From: Cokeromyces recurvatus
Lineage: Eukaryota; Mucoromycota; Mucoromycetes; Mucorales; Mucoraceae
DNA length: 64,000 nucleotides
Direction of reading: 5' to 3'
Assembly (NCBI RefSeq): GCF_025118155.1
Contig: NW_026251389.1
Location: forward strand, 682,001-746,000
Shown: positions 9,960-20,028 of the stretch, one piece after another
How the letters are laid out: each line of letters opens with the position of its first letter
How positions within the stretch are numbered: position 1 is the stretch's first letter
Program-made: the position numbers and the translations under genes
The notes under the pieces: generated by a model
Seen by the model: only the letters and a program-made list of their open reading frames with translations
Told to the model about the DNA's origin: nothing
Database searches by the model: none

Positions 9960-12132
9960 ATGGATAGTAAAATAGAACAATCGTCTATACAGGATGCAGA
10001 AACAATACCATCCACTTCACAGACACAGTTTGAAGCGTATGCCCCAGTGGATCCTCCTAACTTGTGGAAACAATTCAAGTCACAAGTAGCAACTAAAGAA
10101 GGATGGTGGGGTGACTTTGATTGGAAATCAATGTGTCTTCCAACTATTCTCCAAAAACAAAAAACAAAGGCTCCATTCTGGGGTTTGAATAGTCGATTAC
10201 CTTTAGGCTTAGCCCTTATTATGGGCTTTCAGCATTCACTTGCAATGGTAAAAAAAAAAAGAAAAAGAAAAAGAAAGAAATAAAAGAAAAGAAAAATATA
10301 TGTGTATATCTATTTTGTTTCCTTTTTATTCTTAAAAAATTTTTTTTTTTTGACAGGTCAGTGGTGTTGTAACACCTATTCTTATTATGACTGGTTCTGG
10401 ATCCACATCATTAAATTTAGAAATGGCTGATCAACAATATCTTTTATCTGCTGCTTTAATTACTTCAGCTCTTTTATCACTTATTCAAATTACTCGTTTT
10501 AAGATTTGGAGGACAGGTTACTATCTGGGTACTGGTCTACTCAGTGTAGTCGGTCCAAATTTCGCTAGTATTCCTGCTTCTGCTGCTGTTATTAAAAATA
10601 TGTATTCAACCGGCTATTGTCCAACCAATGTATTATCGGATGGCACTATTCAATATTTACCTTGTCCTCGTGCTTGGGGTGCTATTCTTGGAACAGGTAA
10701 AAAAAACAAAAAACAAAAAACAAATATAAAGTTATAAACCTCTTTTTTTCTTTAAAAAAAAACGTATATGTATCTGAAAAAAAGCTATGGTATGCTCTTT
10801 CTTTGAAATTGGTATGAGTTTTTTGCCTCCTAAAACGATTCGTCGACTTTTCCCACCTATTGTTTCTGGTACAACCATTTTATTGATTGGTTGTTCTGTT
10901 ATTAGTACTGCGCTTAAGGATTGGGCTGGTGGATCAGGTAATGATAAAGAATTGATGGTTAAAAAGATTAAAAAATCAAATTTTATTGATATTGATTTAC
11001 ATAAGGTGGTTGTGTCTCTAGACCAGCTACTGGTTACTATTCTATGTGTCCTAATATTGATGCACCTCATCCTCTTCCCTGGGGGAGTCCACAATTTTTA
11101 GGACTTGGTTTCCTTGTGTTTGTTACTATTATATTGATTGAAAATTTCGGCTCAGCATTCATGAAAAGTTCACAGGTAATAAAGGAGAAAATGAAATATG
11201 AGTATAGTAAAGACTTTACTTATTTAATATATATATATATATAGATTGTCATTGGTTTGATAGTAGGCTTGATTGTAGCAGCAGCTTGTGGATATGTTGA
11301 TCATAGTACGATTGCTTCAGCACCAGCTATCACATTTCTTTGGGTTAAAACTTTCCCTATCACAGTGTATGGACCAGCAGTGATACCATTCTTGATTGTA
11401 TTTTTAGATAATATGTTAGAGAGTATTGGTGATATTACTGCATCCTGTGATGTCTCCGGTGTTGAAGTTGAGGGTGAACCATTTCAACGTCGAATTCAAG
11501 GTGGTTTACTCGCTGATGGTGTTAATTCATTTTTGGCTGCCTGTATGACGATTTCACCTTTAGTTACCTTTGCTCAAAACAATGGTGTTATTGCCATGAC
11601 ACGTTGTGCAAATCGTATTGCCGGTTATTGCTGTTGCTTCTTTATTTTAATTTACGGCGTCTTTGGTAAGATTTCTTCTGTCTTTTTGGCTATCCCTTCG
11701 CCTGTTTTGGGTGGTATGAATGCCTTCCTTTTCGCATCAGTCACTGTCTCTGGTATTCGTATTCTAGCGTATCTTGAATGGACAAGACGTGAACGTTTCA
11801 TCGTGACATGTTCTTTAGCACTTGGCATGGGTGTTACTTTGGTCCCCTCTTGGTTTACGCATGTCTTTAGCTACTCTGGTGATAATGCAGCCCTAAAAGG
11901 CCTTTTAAGTGCCGTTGAAACCATTGTAGATACAGGTTATTGTATTGGTTCTCTTATGGCTATCTTTTTAAACTTAGTTATTCCTGCTGAATGGGGACCT
12001 GAGACTGTAAAGGAATTGGAAGAAAAGAAAAAACGCGAGCGTGAGGCAATCCGTGATGGTTTTATTAATAACTCAATTAATGAAGAGCATGATCTTGATG
12101 AATTGAGTACTAGTAGAACTATTAATCCTTAA
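9960..12132 (+). CDS. Purine permease of the NAT/NCS2 family (UapA-like, uric acid/xanthine)
   Basis: Proton-coupled plasma membrane importer, probably of uric acid and xanthine. Exons 9960-10247, 10357-10696, 10785-10937, 11006-11175 and 11245-12132 give 612 aa, close to Aspergillus UapA (574). Visible family motifs are the QH pair in TM1 (GFQHSLAM), GGSGGCVSRPATG before the APHPLPWGSPQFLGLGF segment, ESIGD at about 376-380 in TM8, and the NAT signature QNNGVIAMTR at about 428-437, whose residues line the substrate site in UapA. About 12-14 membrane segments are present, with a charged cytosolic C-terminus. The acceptor at 11005 (ATAAG) was chosen over a nearby CTCTAG at 11021 because only it keeps phase and the conserved GCVSRP segment. 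The window also encodes later steps of purine breakdown at 48-50 kb. Confidence 0.93.
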
Positions 12133-12478
12133 CTCTTTGTAATATACTGAAGTGTTAATTATTATTATTACTATTATTATTATATATATATTTCAAACTT
12201 ATACATATTATACAGATATATATTCATATTCATATTCATATTTAGACAATAAATTATTATTATTTTTTTCATCATAATGTTATTTATAGTATCTGTATAA
12301 CAGCATCACCCATGTAAGTAATGAATTAAAAAAAAAAAAAAAAAAATTATATACGAATACACATATATTACGTAAAAATAATTTTCAGTATATCAAAGCT
12401 CCCAGAATGAGCATAAGCTAAAGCAAATATTTGTTTCTTTGTACAGAACATGTCATATACATAATTATGTTTATCTCA
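12133..12478. other. Tail-to-tail spacer
   Basis: 3' regions of the permease (+) and F-box gene (-). AT-rich with short TAT/TTA microsatellites near 12160-12190 and an A18 run at 12328-12345. No gene is seen. Confidence 0.5.
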
Positions 12479-13676
12479 CTAAAATGTGTGTTCAAAAGGA
12501 GCCATATCCCATTTCAATTTACCATTCTCTCTTTTTATATCTAAAGTTATTTGCTGTTTATATATTATACAATAAATAAATTGGAGATTTGTATTTGTTA
12601 GAGTAATTTTATAATAAAATACGATAAAGAAAATGACTTACATGGCGACCTTGTTCTCTAATATAGAGACGTATATTAACATAGTCAATACTTTTTGAAT
12701 AAGCCACAAGCTGATCACGTATCTCTTGTAGGCTTCGATAGGATCTATCACATTCATTATCAAAATCGAGAGTGCAACCAAAATTATGATAGAACTTTAA
12801 ATATTTTAATTTTTTGAATTTACGCATAAGGAAGCGTAGATGGTTGATGTGTATAATCCAAGCTCGTATTTCAAGATGTTCAAGAGAATCATAAGGCTCT
12901 GCACTTGCTTTATCTAATAAGACCTGGGATCTTTCAGAAAATAGTTCTAATCCTGAAAATCCAGATAATTCTATTCCTTTTAACATTTTATGCTCCTCAA
13001 ATAAGGGCATGAATTCAAAAATAGAGACTTCTCCTGCTCCTACATAGATATCAAACTTTATCAATTGAAGATGTGATATGTCCTTTATTTCACTGTATTC
13101 AAGGTCTATGGGGGAACGATTAAAGATCAAAAGGACATTACCCTCCTTGATTTCTATTGAAGTCAATCTGTTTCGTAAGCAAATTGAGATATTATTAAAG
13201 ATATGAATGAGTGTCCCTTTTGTAGGTGGGAGACAATCCGTTCCAAGTTGAATAAGAATTCTTTGAACGTTTTTCAAGTAGCCTGCTGCTATACATAAAG
13301 TCCATATACAACAAGATGTGATCTGAGCAGATCCAATATGAATAAATATTTTTTTGATATTTGGACATGCTTGTAAAATAGATATCAGTTGTTTATCTTG
13401 TTCTTCATAACCATAATTCGTTGGCTCAACAAGTTGTAAAATATGTAATTGACTTACATGTGTTCCTAATAAAGAAGATTTTTGAAGATCCTTATAAAAC
13501 ATGTCAAACTGATTATCATAAAGTGTAACTGTAATTCCTGGATAAAGTAGATTAACGCAGTGGTTCCAAGATTTGCAAACTAACTTTAAAGATTTAAGAA
13601 GATCTTTCAACTCATTTTCAGGAATATAACTGAATATTTTATTCAATATTTCGTTCGGTATACTATTGCTTTTCAT
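12479..13676 (-). CDS. F-box protein
   Basis: Probable substrate adaptor of an SCF ubiquitin ligase. The N-terminus holds an F-box: IPNEILNKIFSYI followed by LVCKSWN, residues about 6-40. The rest (about 330 residues) has leucine-rich-repeat-like spacing with no other domain that I recognise. Exon 1 is 13676-12642. Just after codon GGT CGC CAT there is a consensus GTAAGT donor, and an acceptor (AACAG) leads into exon 2, 12553-12479, adding QITLDIKRENGKLKWDM and ending EHTF, for 369 aa. Without the splice the frame would stop at 12609. The second exon is inferred from splice sites and phase only. Large diverse F-box families are usual in Mucorales. Confidence 0.75.
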
Positions 13677-14324
13677 TTCTTAAGGGGGAGGGGAAATGGA
13701 GAAGAAAGGTTAGAATAGTAAAATAAATTTCTATTGGTAATTTTGATTTATTTGCTTCTTTATATATTAACAAAGAAGCGTTAAATAGCTGCTTGAAAAA
13801 AAAATAAATGAAAATATGATTATAGTATATTGATATAAAGTCTAATATTTATTTATTTTTTGAACTTATTCGCATTTACAAAACTATAAAAAAAAAATTA
13901 CGGTTAAAAGAAGATATGTATTCATAATCTCCATCTACTCATTAATAATATTTATGAATAAAGAGCACACTTTACTATAAAAAAAAAATAAAGAAAAAAA
14001 AGAGAGAGAGAGAGAATGGATATTACTTGCAAATAGTCAAAGAATTATTATTAGGAATTGGTGTTTTAAATAGTAGTATTAAGTCTTCTACATAAATTTT
14101 TACAATGTGCTTCTTTATTTTCCTGTATATGAAAAAGTAGTATTATTTTTTCAAATAGCTGTCATAGTGCCTATAATAAATAGATCACATGCTTAGCCTT
14201 TCTCATTATTAGCACAATGAACATAGAATCATTCATTTATTATAATATTACGTAATACATAGTATATACAAGCTTGTCACGTAAGTCTAATCATATTTAT
14301 GTATATGTATATGCATATATAAGG
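13677..14324. other. Intergenic
   Basis: AT-rich spacer between two minus-strand genes. It has a short (AG)n run near 14003-14017 and no recognisable gene. Confidence 0.5.
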
Positions 14325-15890
14325 CTAATATACAGGGGGATTCTCCTTTCCAAGTCTAGCATTACGTATTTGTTTCGTCCTTGCCTTTTTATTTTCATCA
14401 TACAAAAATTTCCGATCTACATTACTTAGACTAGACTTATTAAAGCCAATTTCATCATCAGAATCATCAGAGTCAAATTGCTGATGTCTAGAGGAAAAGC
14501 CTGTTGAATAACGGAAAATTTCTTTCATCATTGGATTAACTTTAACGTGATATTGGAAACCTTGTCCAAGACATCTTCTAAAAGCATTTAACGGTATTAT
14601 TTTCGCCCAACCACGGAAAGTAAGAATTCGACCATTGATCTTCAATTCTTCTACAGGTTTGATATTCTCCTCTACACTTTTAATAATATCTCTAAAAACT
14701 GATTTTTGTTCTGCTCTATCACTCTTGGCTCTATGACGATTACTATCAACAGAAAGCTCTCTTAAAGTGTAAATTAAGCCGTCCATATTATCATACTCTG
14801 GTTTCACTGTATTATAATCATCATCGTCTTCTTCCTCATCCTCCTATATAGGTAGCAATTTTTTTTTTTTTTTTTTTTTTGTATTTAGCCTTATATAATG
14901 AATGAATGAATGAATATACATAACTTACGTTAGAGGTTAAGAAAATATTCACTGTTTCAAACATTAATGCAATATTTTCACCTGATGCAATTCTATTGTC
15001 CTTATCAGATGATTCAAGCATAATTTCATGTACTGGCATAACTCTAATTAATATATGTATATGCATATTATGTGTTAGGTAAAAGTAAAAGATCTTTTAA
15101 GGCCATCGTTTACTTACTTTTCAAATTCTTCCCATAAAACATCAAAATTGACAAAACCCGAAGTAAATGAAGCAGCATATAATAAACCATAAGCTCGAGC
15201 AGCCTCACATAATAAACGATCCATGTCTTGAGATGATAATTCTTCAACATTGAATTCTGCACCATCTGTTTCTATGAGATCAAAGATATAATTTCTAACC
15301 AACTGTTTATCTATATCTGATGCTGCAATATAGGTAATTAATGCCAATGTTTGTAAGGACTATATAGAAATGAATGAATCTATAAATAAATGCATATTTG
15401 CATGTGAATAATGTGATAAGTTACACTAATTTTAATATCTATATCTTCACAATCTTTGATTTTATTCCGTAAGGAATTTAACATTTTTCTATATAAATCA
15501 TCGCCCTCACTTTCTGATAAATGATCCAAATTAATGAAAGTCAAAGCAATCGCTTTTGCTGCAAGACATGCTTCTTTAACACTATTGTTTTTAACAAGTG
15601 ATTTCTTCAATAAGGTTAAAATTTCCTCTAATCTATTTTCTATATGAGAAAATACACGATGACAAGCAAATGTGCTGACAATTATTTCTAATGATTCCTC
15701 TCGAGTACTTTATAATAATAATAATAACTTTTAGAGTAGGTATAATTTCATTATTATTTCTTAACAAATACCTTGTTCTGCTTTCAGAAAGATCATCAAT
15801 GGCTTTATTCAACTTGTCAATCCAATTTACAATTTCGATTGATTCATCTTCAATGGGCTTAGAGCTTGATTTAGTATTTCTCTTTGGAGG

Positions 15891-15893
<3 letters not shown>
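14325..15893 (-). CDS. Interferon-related developmental regulator (IFRD) family protein
   Basis: Armadillo-like helical protein of the IFRD1/2 family. Animal and yeast relatives bind ribosomes or act as transcription co-regulators, so the role here is uncertain. Five exons: 15893-15772, 15707-15425, 15359-15118, 15043-14929, 14843-14325, all phases agreeing, giving 426 aa. The IFRD N-terminal repeat domain spans about residues 30-270. The C-terminal IFRD motif includes ILTFRGWAKIIPLNAFRRCL, after which the tail is basic. A Glu/Asp block (EDEEEDDDD) marks the start of exon 5. A run of 36 T in the + strand directly touches the start codon, so the mRNA leader would end in a long poly(A) just before AUG. 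Confidence 0.88.
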
Positions 15894-15932
<39 letters not shown>

Positions 15933-16209
15933 AAAAAAACAGAGAGAAAGAAAATGAAACTATATTTTTATTGTTAACCCTTTTTTTTTTCATTTTATAT
16001 ATGGAAATTTGGTAGTAAAATGACGTCGTGTTTTAGGTGCAAATAAAAAATGGATCGACCAACTCAAGGGTTTTCTTTTTTCATAATATGCATGTTTATT
16101 CCTAAAAAAAAATTGTTATACATAGCACAAACAATTGCATAAAATTTACACATGTCAATTAATGTATAGCTAGGTTACAATACCTTGACTACCGCAGTTA
16201 CTACTACTA

Positions 16210-16253
<44 letters not shown>

Positions 16254-17119
16254 TCACTACTTTAATCCTTGTATCAATCTTTTCTACAGAGAAGAAAACT
16301 ACTATTATCTCTATTTAACAATTTGAGATTATCAATTTATTCTATTTATAATATTATGATAATCAATGAGCATCTAGTCTAAAATAAAGTTTGTTGACTA
16401 TGAAGACATATAAATGACAGCTTTTCAAGAAGGCATAAGGATCAATGAATAATACTACATCTAATACATATAAATCTACTATTTCTATTTTTTTTTTAAA
16501 AAAAAAAAAAGAATGGGTGAATGAGAAAAGAACTCATTGCTCATAAAAATATTACAACTCATACTTCAAGTGTTATATTTGGTTTTATGAAATGAAAAGA
16601 ATAGCAGTAAGTATGCATATCTGATTATTAACTACTGAATAAGTAATATTGAAAAAGGTATATCCTATGTACTCCATTAGTAAGAATCAATAATACTCCC
16701 TTCTCTCTAAATTGCTATTGATTTAAAGAAAACTCCAATTAAACTAAATAACACTCATGTTATTACATAAGCAAAAAAAAAAAAAAAAAAGAGACATATA
16801 AACGGAAGTAATAGTAAATCCTTTTATTAATGCACTTGAACCGATACAGTATCAACACTAGCAACTACTATTACAAAATATAAATTCTTAATTCACTCTA
16901 ATATCTACAAATATATTTTCTTTACTTATTTATTATTATTCTTGGTTTGTATAATGCAGCATTGTTAAGGGATAAAAAAAAAGGGGGGAGAGAGGGGAAG
17001 GAGTCAAATGTCTTCATAAGGGGATATATATGTATGTGTGTATAAAGAAGGGGGGGACTCAAAGAGGGAATGAGATATAAAATGCATATGAATTATAAAC
17101 AATGAAATAAATAAATATT
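15894..17119. other. Intergenic, no gene seen
   Basis: Holds two long homopolymers: T at 15893-15928 (36) and A at about 16212-16251 (40). Also a G-rich purine patch at 16980-17060. No coding signal is recognised. Confidence 0.5.
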
Positions 17120-17644
17120 TTATATGAAAGGAATAACGGGTGTAGATGCATGATGGTCATTATAAGCAGGTGGATCTATGTTTTCAATAAAATATTTCGA
17201 CTTTTCTTGCATTGGTAAGAAAGAAGGTGATCTAACAGAGCTAGGTCGAATTGTTGAAAGTGTAGGTGAAGGTCCACGACTACTAAATTTAAAGCCATAT
17301 ACTTTGTTAAGTAAAGATTCATGACTGAATTGCTTTGTTGTGCCTATTCTTTTCTCTTTCTTTGGCGTCATAATAACGATAGGTGGAGGTAATGTTAAGT
17401 GATTCGTTTTTTGTTCATGACGATTTTGTCTAATTTTAGCAGGTTCAAACATATCATTGTTCATGTGTAAATTTGTCAAGCATTGACTAGAAATTTGTTC
17501 TTGAGCTGTAATCCGTTTTTCTAAATCTATTAATTCTCTTTTTTCAACATTCGATTTATTGATTAACGTGAATAGACCAATTAAAATAAAAGTGGAAATA
17601 ACTATAACAATTATGATAAATAATATTTGATCTGTATTTAACAT
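17120..17644 (-). CDS. Single-pass membrane protein with PPxY motif
   Basis: An intronless 174-aa frame. Residues about 7-28 (ILFIIIVIVISTFILIGLF) form one membrane segment after a very short N-terminus. The remaining 145 residues are polar, rich in Ser/Pro/Lys, with a coiled part (about 34-50). Near the C-terminus is DPPAYND, a PPxY ligand for WW domains, as found in adaptors of the ubiquitin ligase Rsp5/Nedd4. Orientation is probably N-out/C-in. I do not recognise a named family. A role as an Rsp5 adaptor or trafficking substrate is inference from the single TM plus PPxY layout. Confidence 0.6.
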   Translation of the reverse strand: MLNTDQILFIIIVIVISTFILIGLFTLINKSNVEKRELIDLEKRITAQEQISSQCLTNLHMNNDMFEPAKIRQNRHEQKTNHLTLPPPIVIMTPKKEKRIGTTKQFSHESLLNKVYGFKFSSRGPSPTLSTIRPSSVRSPSFLPMQEKSKYFIENIDPPAYNDHHASTPVIPFI

Positions 17645-17934
17645 ATTTATATAATAAAGAAAAGAGAAAGAGAAAGAGAAAGAAAGAAAAGGAGAAAAGG
17701 AATGAGGGAATATATATACGTCAATATATCAAAGAATGACTACATAAAAAATGCTCTTCTTCTTTTCCCTTACATTACAGTAAATGTATACTTGTACTTT
17801 GCGTAAAGGATGTTTAATTACTTCTTTTTGTTCATGGTGTATATACAGACAAGAGTAATGGATATATATACAAATAAAAAAGAAAAGTATATTATAAATA
17901 AGCGTGTTATATATGATTCATCTATTTTATTCTA

Positions 17935-19206
17935 TTACAATTCATGATGTGGCAAAGGATTCAATTCTAAATATTCTGCAACAAACGTACAAAATAAAGT
18001 CGCCAAGTTTTCAACTACAGCACTATCAATACATTCTGCATTATCCTATTGAATTCAAACAAATAAATAAGTGTGTGTGCGTGTACGGGTACGTATATAT
18101 ATATTATGTTATGTTATATCATGTCATGTCATGTCATGTATTCCATTTACCAGTTTAGTATGCCAAACATAAGGGAAAGGATGCGTTATCAAATGTAATA
18201 CATTCACTCCACGTATTAAAAATGGAACATGATCGTCTCCTATTGCTTCTCCTCTATATGTAAGGAATGAATTTGGATTAAAAAGTGATAGTAACTCTTC
18301 ATTCGTTTTAGCTGATTTAGTATGAAAAAGAGATAAACTGATTAACCTTGATTCAAGCTTTATTAATTGATTATATAACCAACTTGTTGAGCGATAATAG
18401 TTTGGGAATTGTGTATTAGCTACGCCTAAAAGATCTAATAAAACCATGACTTCAATTTGATCCAACTTGTTTTTAAATACTTTTTTAGGATGTGATACAA
18501 GTGAAGATTCCCATACATTTGCTAGATGTCTTTTTTTTTTATCATATCATATCATCATTATATAAATGCTTGTCTTTATTATGTAATGTATTCTTTTATC
18601 ATTTATTTTATTTTGATTTTTTTTTTCTTACCTTGCACCATAAATGGAATCTGTCGGACTCCAAGATTTAAATGCTTCTTCTCCATCAAAAAATATAAAT
18701 TGTAATGTTTTATCAGATTGTCTATAGTTTGTTGATTTATCAGATAAAATTGGTTGTAATATTTCAGCCATGTTCATTAAAATACCGCAAGGAACAGCAC
18801 TGTCTGTAGCTCCAATAAATTCAAAATCAGGTGAATGCATGGAATCATAATGTGCTGCTAAAACAAGCCGTGTGGATTTTTTTGGGTTCTGAGTAACGAT
18901 AATATTAGCAAACGATACATTGCCAAAGGGTGTCGTATCTATAAATTCATCTAATTCTACGTGCCAACCCAATTTTTGAAAATGTTGAACAATATACTCT
19001 CGTACTTGTTGATTAGCAGTTGTACCCGAGACTCTTTCTACTAAAAGGGGTTTCATGAGTTCTCCATCAACCGAAAGTCGTTTAGGTTCTATTAATTTTG
19101 CTAAATGTCGTAATGACTCATTTGTTAGACTTTTATAACATTCAATAAAGAATGGGAATAAAAGAAATAATAAACCAAATTGATTTATTATTGTCTTGAT
19201 TTTCAT
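17935..19206 (-). CDS. Glutaminyl-peptide cyclotransferase (secreted, M28-like)
   Basis: Forms N-terminal pyroglutamate on secreted peptides; zinc enzyme with an aminopeptidase (M28) fold. Exons 19206-18632, 18529-18151 and 18045-17935 give 354 aa, close to human QPCT (361). A signal peptide covers about residues 1-23. Zinc and active-site motifs are visible: LAAHYDSM (Asp ligand), FIGATDSAVPCG, IFFDGEEAF (Glu ligand/base), and GDDHVPFLIRGVNVLHL with the final His region, then HPFPYVWHT. Exon phases agree throughout. The last exon is small and restores the conserved C-terminal helix (VENLATLFCTFVAEYL). The order and spacing of these motifs fit QPCT rather than a general aminopeptidase. Confidence 0.9.
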
Positions 19207-19236
19207 TTTTTTTTCTTTTAAAAAAAGAAAGAAATG

Positions 19237-19279
<43 letters not shown>

Positions 19280-19597
19280 GTTATTGTTTTATTGTTATTA
19301 TTACAACGACGACTTGAACGTATAATTGAGGACTTTTAAAATAGTTTCAAAATATTTTATTTTATTATTATTTTTTCTTTTCCAATCAATGGAAAAAAAA
19401 AATAATACCTGTCAAAGGTTAAAATCAACAAAAAACATGAATAATTATAAAGGAAAAAAAAAGAAATTGCGTCAAACTAGAAGAAAAAGAGAAGATAATA
19501 AAGAGGTGATATTTTATAGGAGACGAGGGTATGTGTGTATGCGCGCGCGTATGTGTGTGTGTATGTATGTATGTATGTATGTTTTTTGTTTGTTTGT
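19207..19597. other. Spacer with long poly(A) and simple repeats
   Basis: Between the cyclotransferase start and the C2H2 gene stop. A run of 35 A at 19241-19275 and a GTAT/GT microsatellite around 19530-19590. No gene is seen. Confidence 0.5.
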
Positions 19598-19909
19598 TTA
19601 ATGATAAAGTTGTGTATGATTCGATAAATTGCCTTTTGAATGAAATCGACGCTGACATATGGAACACCTTAAAGAAGTTGATGTAGATTGTCGACGGTAT
19701 CCAATTATATTAGATGTAAATAAGTTTTTTTCTGGAAAACAAGTTGAAATAGGTGATGTTACTTCTTCCTCCTCTGTGTTAGACCAAAGAATGGAAACTT
19801 GTTGCTTCTGTTGTTGTATAATTGCATTCATAATACGTCTTTCTTCATATTCTTCAAGTGGCCATTCAGAAGTCTTATTATCAGTAAAAATAGGCTTGTG
19901 TGTATACAT
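19598..19909 (-). CDS. Small single C2H2 zinc-finger protein
   Basis: A 103-codon frame from ATG at 19909 ending in one classical finger: C-x2-C-x12-H-x4-H (CSICQRRFHSKGNLSNH...), only one residue from the stop. The middle is Gln- and Glu-rich. The frame stays open upstream through an AAT repeat (poly-Asn) without a better ATG, and the RalGAP stop is only 120 bases upstream on the same strand. It may therefore be a short gene with a tiny leader or the last exon of a longer transcript. A single terminal finger suggests RNA or DNA binding or protein contact; function unknown. Confidence 0.5.
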   Translation of the reverse strand: MYTHKPIFTDNKTSEWPLEEYEERRIMNAIIQQQKQQVSILWSNTEEEEVTSPISTCFPEKNLFTSNIIGYRRQSTSTSLRCSICQRRFHSKGNLSNHTQLYH

Positions 19910-20028
19910 ATGCAATTTATTATTATTATTGTTATTATTATTATTATTATGTAAGACGCTTTTTTTTTCCTTTATATAATTAACAAGAAAGAAGAAGATA
20001 ATAAAAAAAATTAAAAAAAAGGGTGTAT

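Noticed and set aside
11006..11021. Alternative permease acceptor CTCTAG at 11021
   Set aside because: It breaks phase and removes the GCVSRPATG segment conserved in UapA-type carriers.
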